A stretch of DNA of 64,000 nt from Salarias fasciatus (GCF_902148845.1 NC_043754.1:23650431-23714430); one strand, 5' to 3'. Shown: positions 13,801 through 31,392, numbered from the stretch's first letter. A program made the numbers and translations. Notes: generated by a model not told the origin, from the letters alone.

Positions 13801-14505
13801 CACGCCGCCCTGCCTCTGTCCGGAGTCCTCGCCGCCGCCCCCTCGCCGTCCGGCCCCCCTCCCCCGCAGGCCATCGCCCCCGCCCCGGCGCCCGGCCCCC
13901 CCGCCGCGCCGCCGCCTCCGCTGCCGCACCCGGTGCCGCCGCCGGCCGTGCAGGTCCAGCCCACCGTCATCGCCCACGCCGCCGTCTCCCACCCCTCCGT
14001 CATCCAGGCCGTCAACCACGCCCTCCCGGCCAATCACAAACACCTGACGCACATCGCCCCCTCGCCCGGCCCCGCCTCCTCCGCCCCTCAACCCGCCCCC
14101 GCCGCCGCCGCCGCCCCCGCCGCTCACCAGCCCATCGCGGCGCAGCCCATCGGACACATCACCGTCCACCCGGTGGCCCACCTGGGGGCGCCGCTCGCGT
14201 CGCACCTGCCGGCGCTGTACCCGCAGGGCGTGGCGGTGTCGCAGCCCACCGTGGTGGGCCACATCACCCACACCTTCACCCACCACACCCTGCCGCACGT
14301 CCAGGCCGGCCCGCAGGCCGGCGCCGGCCAGGTGGGCGGCCCGGTGAACGGCGCCGCCGTGGTGAGCCAGGGCGGCCCGGCGCTGGGGAAGCCCACCGCC
14401 GTGCTGGCCCCCCACCCCCAGCTGGTCGGCCAGGCCGCCGTCCTCAACCCCGTCACCATGGTTACTGTCCCCACCTTCCCCGTCAGCACGCTCAAACTGG
14501 CCTGA
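5878..14505 (+). CDS. mnt: mnt, MAX network transcriptional repressor (bHLH-leucine zipper)
   Basis: Six coding exons: 5878-5950, 8854-9448, 9535-9576, 9655-9766, 13391-13583 and 13658-14505, giving 620 residues. The first exon encodes the MSIDTLLEAARYLEW amphipathic helix that recruits mSin3 corepressors in MNT/MXD proteins. A Pro-rich segment follows, then the bHLH at about residues 225-275 (TREVHNKLEKNRRAHLKEC) and a leucine zipper reaching about 310. The last exon is very rich in Pro, Ala and His and ends PVSTLKLA, as in mammalian MNT. Known role: a nuclear repressor that dimerises with MAX, binds CACGTG and antagonises MYC. Intron 1 (2.9 kb) and intron 4 (3.6 kb) are large; introns 2, 3 and 5 are under 90 bases. 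A 270-codon open frame on the opposite strand of exon 6 reflects GC-rich codon use. pafah1b1 lies upstream on the same strand, as in human 17p13.3. Confidence 0.97.
6286..6379 (+). repeat. (GT)47 microsatellite in mnt intron 1
   Basis: A perfect alternating GT run of 94 bases. It is one of the two longest dinucleotide tracts in the window and a likely Z-DNA former and length polymorphism. The complementary (AC) run lies 372 bases downstream in the same intron. Confidence 0.97.
6752..6815 (+). repeat. (AC)32 microsatellite in mnt intron 1
   Basis: A perfect AC run of 64 bases. It is the reverse complement of the (GT)47 tract upstream in the same transcript, so the two could pair in the pre-mRNA. 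Confidence 0.97.
9767..13390 (+). other. mnt: mnt intron 4
   Basis: It splits the bHLH, between the codons for RYIQ and TLKRKEK. It holds a (CTC)n pyrimidine tract at 10824-10903, a CACGTG E-box inside a near-palindrome (GGTCACGTGGCC, 12552-12563), a T-run near 12735, a (CA)n run near 12935 and a (GT)13 run at 13351-13376 directly before the acceptor. No further exon was seen. Confidence 0.75.
10824..10903 (+). repeat. (CTC)n pyrimidine tract
   Basis: About 80 bases of nearly pure pyrimidine built on CTC triplets with a few CTT variants. Such a homopurine/homopyrimidine mirror tract can in principle form triplex DNA. Confidence 0.85.
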
Positions 14506-15865
14506 GCGGCGGGCGGGAGAACTTCTGGTCCAGTTTCCCGACTCTCAAGAACCAACGACAGAGAATCTCTGACAGAACATTTATTTAAAAAAAAGAAAAA
14601 ACAGAAAAACGAGAGTTTTTGGACATTTTGTGCTAAATGTCTCCTGGAGGTTCAGTCCACAGCTCTGTCAGTTCGTGAACTGTTGCATTAAAGCAGAGTC
14701 AGTGGGTCAGGCCGTCGTTTGAACACCAGACTGTGACGTTTGTCTCCGCTGCAACGACAGGAAACTCTGTGACCTTCCTTCCTTCCCTCCTTCCCTCCTT
14801 CCTTCCCTCCTCAGCCAGAAGCACTAACACAATAAGCTCAGTTCACTCTCAGGCATCCAGGATTTACCTTAAACGATCCACTCGCACGGGAGCGCCGCGG
14901 TCTGGCCGCCGCAGCCGCGTCGCCGTCCGATGTATCGATCGGACGGCGTGGGACGGACGGTGAAGTAATGTCACCGATGTGCTCATGAGCAGGAGGACGG
15001 GCTCCGGGGCCGCCAGCGCCGCTCACAGACGCCAGATTCAATCAGCATTTCACCCAAAGTAGTTGTGTCTTTTTATCTTTTGTTTTCCTCGCTTTGACAG
15101 ATGTGAGTATTGAAACATCCATGTTGGCGGTTTCAGGCTCTGGGAGCTGAATCCGATCCCAGCTGACTGAGCACAGATCCGGGCCGCAGACGACGAGCTG
15201 GACGCCGCAGCCGTCCGTCCGGTTTGCTCGGCCGAGTCATGAAACCGAGGAAACGAGCAGCGTTTCTGTTTTTCTAGTTTGAGAATGTAACTCTCCCGAG
15301 TCTGACTGTGCAGAAAGAAAGATCTTTCAGTTTTGGGTGTTTCTCATCGCTGCGAGGTGACGACAGGCTCGGCTGTTTTCTGCCCTCCTGGAGGCGAGCT
15401 GTGGGTGTTTGGTTTTAGACGGGGTTCAAGCTGGGGCTCCGTCCCTAATCCACTCGCACCGCATCGGTTTAAGGCCGCCGGTAAACCTCTGCGCAAGTTT
15501 TCATTCGGGACGCCGCCGCTCTTCGACGAGCCGCCTGGTCCCGGCAGCATGATGCTGCCTCCGCCGTGCTTAGAAGCCAGGCCGGTGCTCGCTCAGTTTG
15601 CTGCAGGCTCGTCTGAGTTCTTGGGTTTCTAACAAGGCTGTGCTCGATTGATCGTCAGTTGGGATCGGCTCCCGCCTCCTCGGTCCTGATCGGCGAGGTC
15701 GATGGTTCCAGTCCCCGTCTTGACCCGCTCTCGGTCCCTCGGCGACGGCTCGGTTTTTTGTTCCCGACAAACACAACAGGTTTTCATCCTCCTCAGTCTA
15801 ATGCAACAGCTCCCTCTGCTGCCTCACCCCGGACCTCATACCCCGGACGCAACGCTCCGGTGCAC

Positions 15866-15866
<1 letters not shown>

Positions 15867-15918
<52 letters not shown>
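15867..15918 (+). repeat. (AC)26 microsatellite
   Basis: An uninterrupted AC run of about 52 bases in the presumed mnt 3' UTR. Confidence 0.95.
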
Positions 15919-15920
<2 letters not shown>

Positions 15921-16064
15921 CGGTCCTGATGGAAGTTTTAATGTCTCCCAAACTGAATTCCTCTGCTTCAGGAAGGTGTGTTGTGGTGCCCGAGTCTCTT
16001 CACATGCACTCTGTGTGTGTGTGTGTGTGTTTTGCGTGCACATGTTCTCAGCCTTCTTGCCAGC

Positions 16065-16066
<2 letters not shown>

Positions 16067-16098
<32 letters not shown>
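16067..16098 (+). repeat. (AC)16 microsatellite
   Basis: An AC run of about 32 bases in the presumed mnt 3' UTR, 200 bases before a GT run of similar size (16297-16336). Confidence 0.95.
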
Positions 16099-16099
<1 letters not shown>

Positions 16100-16294
16100 G
16101 CACCATGAAATGTCCCATCAGTGTGTGTATTGAGCGTCGTACGGATCTGCTGTTCTGTCTGTATATGTGTGTGTGTACTCGGTATGTTTTTTATATTCTG
16201 TACTATAGTTAATCCTCCTGTACCTGTAGCATGGCTCTGATTCAGTTCTCTCTCTTTGGTTGTACTCTTAGTGCATGACTGAGTGTGTGTGGCT

Positions 16295-16296
<2 letters not shown>

Positions 16297-16336
<40 letters not shown>
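16297..16336 (+). repeat. (GT)20 microsatellite
   Basis: A perfect GT run of 40 bases in the presumed mnt 3' UTR. Confidence 0.95.
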
Positions 16337-16338
<2 letters not shown>

Positions 16339-17042
16339 CTCACCACATTATTTTTTTACACAGAGGTGGTCTACGGTGTGAGCCTGCTTGGGTGCTATCG
16401 TGTGTGCCTCTTATACTCAGTTTTCCTGAACACTGTGACAACTCTGGCAGAAACACGAACACATGGAGCGAATGAGGAATCGTACTGTCCGCTCGTTTTC
16501 TTCCTTTCTTCTTGATTTGTCCATTTTGTGAGTCGGACTGAAACACGGAGTGGGAAAAGTTTAAAAAAGCAAACAAAAAAAAAAAAGCCGTTGCTCTTTT
16601 CTTGATAACCTAATATTGTCTAATATTACATTTGAGTTTTGTAATATTTGTATGTATGAAAGTTTTGTAAATTTGTGATTGTATGCACGTTTTGGCATAT
16701 GAGTGTATGTATCTTATAAATTGAAAATGCTTGTTTCTTTTTTTTTTATTTTATTTTGTTTTGCATGTAGATTGCTGTTTTAGTTTGTTTTGTTCAATTT
16801 GTTTTGTTTATTATTTTGGGACCATGTACAATACTGTATAACGTGGGCAGAATCTTGGACCTCATGCTACATTGATATTATATATGAATATAAAAACATG
16901 TTTTCCCTATGGAGAAAGTTTTAAGTTATATATCGCCTGTACACTTTGGGCTGCCTTTTAGATCTAACTGTCCACTGTTTAAGATAACCATGATGATAAT
17001 GGATCAAAACATATTAATGATGAAGAATTATGCTGATGAAAT

Positions 17043-17061
17043 AATAAAGATTCTTAATAAA
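17043..17061 (+). terminator. mnt: mnt polyadenylation signals
   Basis: Two AATAAA hexamers, at 17043-17048 and 17056-17061, at the end of an AT-rich stretch. They are the most likely end of the mnt transcript, just before the oppositely oriented signal of the septin gene. Confidence 0.65.
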
Positions 17062-17137
17062 TCTTATTACATTTATAGCACGCCTTGCTTCCGTCCTTGA
17101 GTACCGACAGAGACGCACCGACCACTGTTTCACAAGG

Positions 17138-17143
17138 TTTATT
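17138..17143 (-). terminator. septin4: septin-4 polyadenylation signal
   Basis: TTTATT on the + strand is AATAAA on the - strand, about 415 bases past the septin stop codon. It is the first clear hexamer downstream and implies a 3' UTR of about 0.4 kb ending near 17.12 kb. Confidence 0.6.
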
Positions 17144-17229
17144 TGATTTTTTTTTTTCATTCTTACAAAAACAGAAAATTTAGTGATTGAAAGTACAAAA
17201 TGTAAAAATGTTCATATAATTCAAAATAA

Positions 17230-17243
17230 CCACTAGATGGCAG
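17230..17243 (+). promoter_or_regulatory. CTCF-like motif near the convergent gene ends
   Basis: CCACTAGATGGCAG matches the CTCF core consensus at every defined position. It lies in the presumed septin 3' UTR, about 90 bases from its poly(A) signal and 170 bases from those of mnt. Confidence 0.4.
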
Positions 17244-17556
17244 TGTTACACTGTCATGGGGCTAACAGGATGCCACACAATAGTTTAAGTATTTTAATAA
17301 ATTAGCAGCAAAAAAAACACACTTCAGATAGAGTCGCACTCTATTGTCACACAAGCTTGAGTCAAAATGATCTGTTGGTCCAAGCTCTGATTAAACCGTT
17401 CACCCTCACACACACACTCTGAAAACCTGTCGTACACCAGAGGCCGCGGCCGTCAATCGGCCGCTGACTCCGCCTCCTCACGCTGCCCTCCGTTGCTATA
17501 GCAACGGGTTTGGGTTCAGGTTCAACGTGGCGGTCCAGACAGTCACCGCGGAATGG

Positions 17557-20500
17557 TCAACATCCGCCTTTCTGACTGTGCTGCATCTGCTCCTGAATCC
17601 GCTCCAGCACCTCCTGCATCCGCTTCAGCTGCACAGCCAGGAGAGAGGGAGTGGGCGAGCGAGGGAGGGAGTGAGGAGAGAGTGAAGGAGTGAGTGAGAG
17701 TGAGAGAGCGAGGGAGCGAGTGAATGAAGCAGTGAGCAAGGGATTGAGTGAAGTAGTGAGCGAGGGAGTGAGTGGGCGAGCAAGTGAGTGAGCGAGTGAG
17801 CAAGAGGGAGGGAGTAAAGGAGTGAGTGAGTACGAGGGTGTGAGTGAGGGAGCGAGCAAGTGAGAGAATGAGTGAGTGAGTAAGAGAGAGACAGCAATGA
17901 GTGAGTGAAGGAGTGAGCAAGGAAGTGAGTGAGAGTGAGTGAGTGAGTGAGTAAATGAAGGAGTGAGCAAGGGAGTGAGCGAGTGAGCAAGAGGGAGGGA
18001 GGGAGTGAAGGAATGAGTATGAGGGTGAGTGAGGGAGTGAGAGAGTGAGAGAATGATTGAGTGAGTGAGAGAGGGAGCGATTGAGAGAGTGAGTGAGCAA
18101 GTGAGTGAGAAGATGTGAGTGAGTGAGTGAGTGAGTGAGTGAGTGAGTGAGTGAGTGAGTGAGTGAGTGAGTGAGTGTGAAGTCACCTCTTCGTCCTTTT
18201 CAAAGATGAGTCTTTCCTTCTCGCCGTCCACGGCGGCCAGCGGCAGAGGGAAATCCGCCTCGCTGCCTTCCTGATGTTTCTCCCGTAAACTAAAAACCCA
18301 GAAAATCATTTTCATTTCTTCCGCGGTCAGAGACGATCTGGTGTGAACGCTCCCCGGCCAGCGCTCCACCCACCTGCGCTTCCTGTCCTGCACCACCATG
18401 CGGGTCATGCTCTGGATGCACTGCGCCCTGTAGTTCTCGTAGTGCGTCTCCCGCGTCACGTCCTTCAGGTCCTGCATGTGCGTCCTCACCAGCATGTTCC
18501 TCAGCAGCAGGAAGTCCGAGTGAGCCGGGTTCTCCACTGAGCCACACAGCACAAGCCCGGTTACAATTCAGCTGGAGGAACGCCGCGAGGCAAGGCAAGG
18601 CGTGGCAGGTTGCTAGCTCAGTTCCCTCATGACCCTTGACCCCCAGTGGTTAGTTAAGAAAAAAGGACATTCGCTGACCTTCCACCGCTCCCCACGGATA
18701 CATGCGCCCTCTGAACTTGTGACCTTTACTCTCCACTTGCACGTTACTCCCGATCACCGCAAACGGGATGCTGTCCTGCAAAAAGAGACACAACAACAGA
18801 CTGTCTGCACCAAAGATGAGACACATTTTTAACCAGACGAAGTGGAAGAGCCGGACTCACCTTGAGAATCTGCTCCTGCAGCTTATAGTCCTCGTCCTCG
18901 TCGGAGTCGCAGTCGGGAAACTGGTAGATGTTTATGCCAAACTGCTTGATTTCCTCTCTGATCTAAGAAAAAAAAGAAAAAAAAAATCAAACACTGTCCA
19001 GGAGAAATGGAAAAATGAGGAAAGACCAAGAGGAAGAAAGTTTTATGATAAAATACAAAGTTTTAGAAAACTATTTGATTCTATTTGTGCTCTTCTACCT
19101 TCATCTTCTTTCGCCGGACCTCTGCCTGCGTCAGACTGTCGGCTTTGGCCAGCACGGGGATGATGTTGACTTTTTCGTGCAAAGCGCTCATGCACTCCAC
19201 GTCCAGAGGCCGGAGGCTGCAGGGAGGAATCACACACTGGCGTTTGAACGAAGCCCAGTTCCTCCGCAGGGGAGGCGGCAGCGCCGGGCGTACCCGTGAC
19301 CGAACGGGGAGATGAAGTAGAGGCAGCAGTGGACTCTGTTGTCCTGGATGTTCCTCCGGTTCAAGCCGCTCTCGTCTCTGAAGTACTGCTCGAACTGCTG
19401 GTCGATGTAGTCCTCTATGTGCTTCCAGCTGATGGAGGAAACAGGAAACAGACTGGTAACATCTCTGTGTGCAGCAGGTCTGATCCGACTCCGGCTGCTG
19501 AGCGCCACCTCTCCGTGTTGTTGACGGCGTCTCCGAACCCCGGCGTGTCGATGATGGTGAGCCTCAGTTTGATTCCTTTCTCCTCGATGCCGATGGTGTG
19601 TTTGACGATGTCGACCGTCTGACCGATCCGCTCTGCAGAAGACACGGGAAAGTGCGGAGGACTGAAACGTGCCAGCTGACATTACCCACAAGCCTCTACT
19701 CTACATAGCAGTACAGTACGTAGCCTCACCTTCTGCGTTGGGAACTTTTCTGTCCTTGTAGAGGTCCGTGAGGAACAAGCTGTTGATGAGTGTGGATTTG
19801 CCGAGGCCAGACTCTCCTACAGAGCGGAGGAAGACACATTTCACAGTCCGGCTGTTTCTCAAGCGACTCACAAACAGGCTGAAGCTCACCTGCCACCATG
19901 AGAGTGAAGGTGAAGCCTTTCTTCACCGTCTTCCTGTGAACCTGGTTTGGCAGCGTGGCGAAACCCACGTACTCCTTGTCCTGATCCTGCAGAAGAGGAA
20001 CGCAGACATGAGGTGAGCAGACTGCATTTGGATGCTTCTCACTGTCGGAAATCATTGCCACTGCTTCTCTGAGCCTCTTCAAACACATGAATATTCATTA
20101 AACATTGCAAAGTTTATGACTGGTAACTCCTTTAAATCAACCAACACACTTGGAGAATGAGCAAACTCCAGAAAGAAAGTCCTGTCCAGAATGTGAACCC
20201 AGACCTTCGCGCTGAGGCGAGAGCACTAACCACGACCCCCCGTACAGCCGACTTCCTTTCCTGTTCTGTTTATTTTGCCCTCCTTTTGTGCGCTGTCCTT
20301 TTGATATTCACTTCCTGCTAGAGTTTTCTGTTGCCTCCTGATCCTCGTTCTGCAGTCTGCTTGTCTCAGTGCCTTGGTCGTGAAGCTTTTCAGGGTCTCT
20401 TTCTCTGTAGTTCTGGCCTTGTGTGAGCCCTTGATACAGGATATGTGGGTTTTTCCCTCACCCTTAACGATCTTTCTTCAACTCCTGGACTGTTATTTTA

Positions 20501-23000
20501 TGTGTTATGTGTATTTTAAGTGGGAATAATGATCCGCTCCAGCTCTCTGTGAACGATCTGCCACATTCAGTTGTGAATAATTGTGAATTGTGAACACGGG
20601 AATAAAGCTGTCTGTTTTGCAGGAGTTGAGGGTAACGCACATGCTGACCTGCAAAAATGAGATGAGAAGAAATAAATGTGAAACTATTTTGTTTTTGAGA
20701 GAAATGCAAGTTGACCTGGAGAAAAACTGATTATATTCCCCTGAATCCATCATTTCATACCAGAAAAAATGCATGAAAGCACGTGTGTCAGAAAAATGAA
20801 GCAGTTAGAAAGCTGTGAAACTGGATCAGTGAAGAATCTGACGATCCACTGATTGACACTGGCTTTGTTTTCACCCTCGTTTGCATCCTCTGTCTGCTGT
20901 GATGAACTCTGACCAGCGTCCTGACAGAGGAGAGGCCGAGTGAAAGAAGGAGGAAGCAATCGTCTCCCGGCTCTGCAGATCGAGTGCCGGCTAGAAGCGA
21001 TAAGACCGGTGAACGCTGACCCGAAGCTCTGTTCGGAGCTTCAGGAGGTCAGAGTTGTCTGAAGGGAGCAGTAGAAGACACTGACAGAGGGAGTTCGGGT
21101 TCAGGCAGATGAGTTTAGAGCTACGACAGTGATGGGTCTTTTGAAAAACACACCTCTGGAGAGTCGTAGGGGTCGAAGCGTCCCCAGGGGCTGCGTGGCC
21201 GCGAGGCCGGGCTGAGCGGCGAGTCCAGAGACACCTGGGAGGCCAGCTGCCGCCTCAGGGGCAGCGGGTGGAACTCCGCGTCCATGTGGACGTGGTTCCG
21301 TCTGGGAGGGACCGCAGGAGAGCCGGCGGGGCGCGAGGGCAGGGGACGGGACGGAGGAGGGACCTCAGGGAAGCTGCTGAGTCTCCCGTTGGTCCCCTCC
21401 GGCTCACGGTGGCCCGGGTTCGAGTGGAGCTCGCCGGGCTGAGGCAGCGGCGGCAGATCCCTCATGGCATAAGGAATCGGAACGTCTTCCTGGTCGTCGA
21501 TGGACAAGCTGGACAACTGGGACAGAAAAACAACACAAGCTTTAATATGTATGGTTACTGTAGTGAATATTCAATGATCCATTCTCCTCCAGAACACCAG
21601 ACAATCTAATAATCCCTCAACTTCTGCATCAGTCCAAAAAGCTCACTTCTTAGGGATGACTTTTAATCAGTGGTCTTATCCGTCTACTCTATTATTCAAC
21701 AGATTTGATACTGCTGGACATCAGCAAAAGGGATTTTTTTTGTGCTTTGCATGTTTAGAATGTGAGTCGTCTACTCTGGATTGGCCTGAGGTCCTGAACT
21801 TGAACTGAACCTTCAGACGAGCAGCTTGTATTTTCTGTGGCTGCTCTGTTGTGCTGTTATCACTTTGCTTTCTTTACACTTGAAGTGTCTACTGCAACTC
21901 GCCCTGCCGCAACCATGATTCAACACCAGGTTAACCACTTAGCCGATGCACTGGGGGGGAGACGACCCCCAGTTATGTACATTACATAAGTTACACGTGC
22001 ACTTTGTTGTGCAATACTCCATGTGTACATTTCTGCCTGAAAAACTGATTCCAAATAAAGTTTTTATGCATAATTAACACAGCTTGTCTGTATCGGGGGG
22101 TGCAGGGTGATGTAATGGGAAAGTTTTTGTCTCTGGGTACTCTGGTTTCCTCTCTCACTAAAAATATGCATTTGAGACTTACTAGTGGGCCTACATTTCC
22201 TGTAGGCGTTGATGCGAGTGAGTAACTCTGTCTCTGTCCCACGGTGGACCGGTAACCGCCTCATGGTGTACCCTGCCTTTGCCTAATGTTGCCTCGGATC
22301 AGCCCCAGTGGCATGCAGTGAAGCAACATAGGCGGTGGACGCATGGTTAATAATGCTCACTACACTCGTGGGAGGCAGTCAGAAATATTTAAATGTTTAA
22401 ATATCTTAATAAGTCTGCATGTATCCAAACAAAGCACCTGACTATCTGCTGCCTCCAGCCCTCTGCACTTTGAAACATCAGCTGATGAGCGTGTGTCTGC
22501 TCCCACAGTTGTTGACTTCACCCTTTCCTCAGTGATAATCTCACTTGTGATCCCATTACGCCGTTACAAAGGGCCTCATCCATCTGTTCGGGCTGGACGG
22601 AGCGGTGGACAATAGCTCGAAAGAGAAGGGGAGCACAATCTTGGGTGGAAAAGGAAGAGGCGTGTCTTGTTTTCAAGGAGCTTATCCAAATGTTAAAGCT
22701 ACAGTTAGGTATTAAAATCCATGAGGTTGCTGAGTGTGTGTGTGGTGTGTGTGTGTGTGAGATCGCCCTGCTTGCTCTGATAGCTTCTCCTCACACTGAT
22801 TTCTGCTCTAGAAACAAACAGAGCGCTGTGTTTACCTGCAGACGGCCGAGCGGAGTGAAGCAGACTGCTGCTGACCTGATCAGGGTTCATATGGCATCCT
22901 TCTACCTGTCAGCTCTCATTACCCACAAAGCTTTGCAACAGGCTTAACCCAGCTCCTAATGCTCTGGACATGGTGGGGGGTGGAAGATTTAACTCTTAAT

Positions 23001-23040
<40 letters not shown>

Positions 23041-23650
23041 AACTCTAAAAAGAACTATGTGTGAAAACTATTCTACAAACATACCTCTTTTTCTGAGAGG
23101 GTTGCAGCTTTTTAAGCACAAAGGAGAGCAGGTAAAATAGATGGGGAGAAAATTGTTTGTTAAAAAAATGATAACATTCAAACAGATTCCCTGCATACTT
23201 ACCAGGACAGCTCATTGCTACCAGAAAAAAACATATATGAGATGAAAAATAGTCCCAAATAAATAGTCAACAGCTTTAGTATTGATTGATTTGCAAGAAA
23301 AAAAGTTTATAAAATGACAAAAATGCAGTCATAAAGTTTAAAATGGTAAAATTTTAAATGTAAATTTAAATGAAACTCATGATATCCTACTGTTAGTACC
23401 GGTGGTTTAAAAAAACAGTAAACAACAATCAAACTACAACACTTGAATAAAGGCAGGAATAGAACATGGTACGTTCCTGCAGGTAAATGAAGCCCAGATA
23501 GTTTTTTTTTTTTTTCCCAATTGACTGGTGTGTTTTTCTTAAAATATTATTAAACTATCGGTAGTGTGAAACAGAACTGAAACGAGTAGTGAAACGCAGC
23601 TCACCTTTTTTATTGCAGCGGAACCTGACCGGAGAGGACATGTGCTCCAT
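17557..23650 (-). CDS. septin4: septin-4-type septin GTPase
   Basis: Coding exons in transcript order: 23605-23650 and 23085-23107 (both tentative), then 21154-21516, 19890-19986, 19730-19816, 19509-19632, 19294-19428, 19099-19216, 18861-18962, 18679-18775, 18374-18536, 18187-18289 and 17557-17628; about 509 residues. The G1 loop GESGLGKST is at about residue 177, G3 DTPG at about 235 and G4 AKAD at about 315. The septin unique element and a C-terminal coiled coil ([15 protein letters not shown]) follow. The N-terminal region has [13 protein letters not shown], which matches SEPTIN4 and not SEPTIN1, 2 or 5. Known role: septins form GTP-binding hetero-oligomers and filaments at membranes and cytokinetic rings; SEPTIN4 is also linked to sperm annulus and apoptosis. 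Only the first two exons are uncertain. All other junctions keep frame with GT-AG. Confidence 0.92.
17640..18180 (-). repeat. degenerate (ACTC)n tandem repeat filling the last septin intron
   Basis: About 540 bases of GAGT/GAGC-type tetranucleotide repeat on the + strand, which is ACTC on the sense (-) strand. The part next to the exon at 18187 is nearly pure, and it is more diverged toward the last exon. It fills the 558-base intron between the last two septin exons and contains no stop codon in the frame joining them. Confidence 0.9.
20150..20249 (-). mobile_element. tRNA-derived SINE fragment (fish type)
   Basis: The - strand shows a degraded Pol III head: an A-box-like segment (GTGGTTAGTGCTC) followed by a B-box-like GGTCTGGGTTCACATTC and then a GGAGTTTGC segment. 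This layout is common in teleost tRNA-derived SINE families. It lies in the septin intron upstream of 19986. I do not assign a named family. Confidence 0.6.
22125..22320 (+). mobile_element. degraded SINE body fragment
   Basis: Contains GGGTACTCTGGTTTCCTC and, further on, ACCGGTAACCGCCTCATGG and TGTACCCTGCCT. These resemble the body and 3' part of the same widespread fish SINE type seen elsewhere in the window, without the tRNA head. It lies in a septin intron. Confidence 0.5.
23002..23035 (+). repeat. (AC)17 microsatellite
   Basis: A perfect AC run of 34 bases in a septin intron, about 50 bases from the proposed septin microexon at 23085. Confidence 0.95.
23605..23650 (-). CDS. septin4: candidate first coding exon of the septin gene
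   Basis: On the - strand an ATG at 23650 opens 15 codons ([15 protein letters not shown]) ending in AAAAAG with a strong GTGAGC donor. The phase is completed by a microexon at 23085-23107 (or a shorter 8-base form, 23085-23092), which leads in frame into the exon starting at 21516. That exon begins at an acceptor and has no ATG of its own in a suitable place. Phases agree over three exons, but such short exons can match by chance. Confidence 0.5.
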
Positions 23651-23692
23651 GGTGCCGCAGGTTTGTAAACTCCCTGCAGATCACAGGGAGGC

Positions 23693-23694
<2 letters not shown>

Positions 23695-23778
<84 letters not shown>
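23695..23778 (+). repeat. (TG)42 microsatellite
   Basis: A nearly perfect TG run of about 84 bases, immediately upstream (- strand sense) of the proposed first septin exon. Confidence 0.95.
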
Positions 23779-23779
<1 letters not shown>

Positions 23780-24346
23780 TGTCAGGCACCAGTCTGAGCT
23801 CCTGCTTGGCTGTAACCTGCTCCATGAGGCCATATTGGCTTCTTCCAGCCTTCCTGTAATTGGTTATCAAGTAATAAATTGTTTATTATAATTAATAATG
23901 ATAATTAATACAGTTAATATTAATAACTGATTTTTACTTAATAGAAATGACCTGAAGGTTAAAGTGTCCTCATGGCCTACCACACCATAACAGATGCCTA
24001 AAGAGCTCCAGTAAAGATGGATTTGTGTGTGGGAAAAAAATCTATTTCTACACACAGTTGCCTATTTTTCTAACATGGGACGCTGCTGCTGCTGCAGCTT
24101 TGTTGAATTTTAATGTTTACCAACTTTTCCATGTATTTTCAGCATGTTCAGTCAGCTAGCATGTAGCTTCGTGCTAAGCTAATTTATTGTGTTAATTCAT
24201 TTACCTATTAATTCTGCATTAACAGCATTAACAGGCAAATCATTTAAAATGCATCTTAGTGGATTCACAGAGCTAGAAGTCAATGTGCTGAAATAATTGA
24301 TGCTCAGGAATGATTTAGACCAACTCAGAATTAATTTGGGTATTTC
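23779..24346. other. septin/limk1 intergenic region
   Basis: AT-rich sequence with no open frame of interest. It separates the proposed septin start from the limk1 poly(A) signal. Confidence 0.5.
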
Positions 24347-24352
24347 TTTATT
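24347..24352 (-). terminator. limk1: limk1 polyadenylation signal
   Basis: TTTATT on the + strand (AATAAA on the - strand) about 640 bases past the limk1 stop, implying that 24352-24994 is 3' UTR. Another copy lies near 23883. Confidence 0.5.
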
Positions 24353-24994
24353 GCCTACAGTTGGGCAGCAGTAGTATATGGCTCAGTGTATGTGACATGG
24401 TTTGACATTTGATGAAAGAAAATTACATAAGGCAGACAGATAAATAATGCAATGTACTTTAGCTTAAAGAATAAAGTGACACGTGTTTCACAGCTTCTCA
24501 ACAAAGTTTTAACTGGAGTCCAAGTTCATAAATGGCCAGCCAAATCAAAAATATGTTTATCTGTTGATTGTGAAAATCAATACTGATAAATGTAAAAGTC
24601 ACATGAGAACCATAAAACCTTATAATATATAACAGAGTCCTGTATCAGTTGGCCTCTTGTTGCAACAACATACAGGAAATACTTTCCCACAGAGCAATAT
24701 GAGGCAATGTAATTATCAAATTTTGCAAGAATTTGCTGTTTTGCACACACCGTGATCCAGTCCAACATCCATCAAAAGTTCTGCCTCTACAGCAGTTTGA
24801 TTTTGTTTAAAATGATCAGAATGAGCAGGTTAAAGTTTGACTAGTTCTTCTTTGAGATTAGTCATGAATGAACAATGGTCTGACTCGTTCTGTTTTGTCC
24901 CAGTTCAAAAAGGCACAACGACTTCATAAAATGTCTTTATCCCTTAAATCTCGTAGATGTGGATGTATCCTCCAGTTGTAATCAGAGTAAGGAG

Positions 24995-31392
<6,398 letters not shown>

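Larger units (their letters stand above)
14506..17061 (+). other. mnt: mnt 3' UTR (inferred)
   Basis: About 2.5 kb from the mnt stop to a pair of poly(A) signals, with no other gene on either strand. It contains a CTTC/CCTT tract (about 14775-14810), CA runs at 15867-15918 and 16067-16098, a (GT)20 run at 16297-16336 and an AT-rich final 450 bases typical of a vertebrate distal UTR. A long UTR agrees with mammalian MNT. Confidence 0.6.

Noticed and set aside
13603-14415. A 270-codon open frame on the - strand opposite mnt exon 6
   Set aside because: It is Gly/Arg-rich and caused by the GC-rich Pro/Ala codons of mnt on the + strand. It has no domain or independent signal.
17543-18100. Leu/Ser/His-rich frames in the septin intron taken as a separate gene
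   Set aside because: They come from the (ACTC)n repeat, which is open in all frames. Good splice sites remove it from the septin mRNA.
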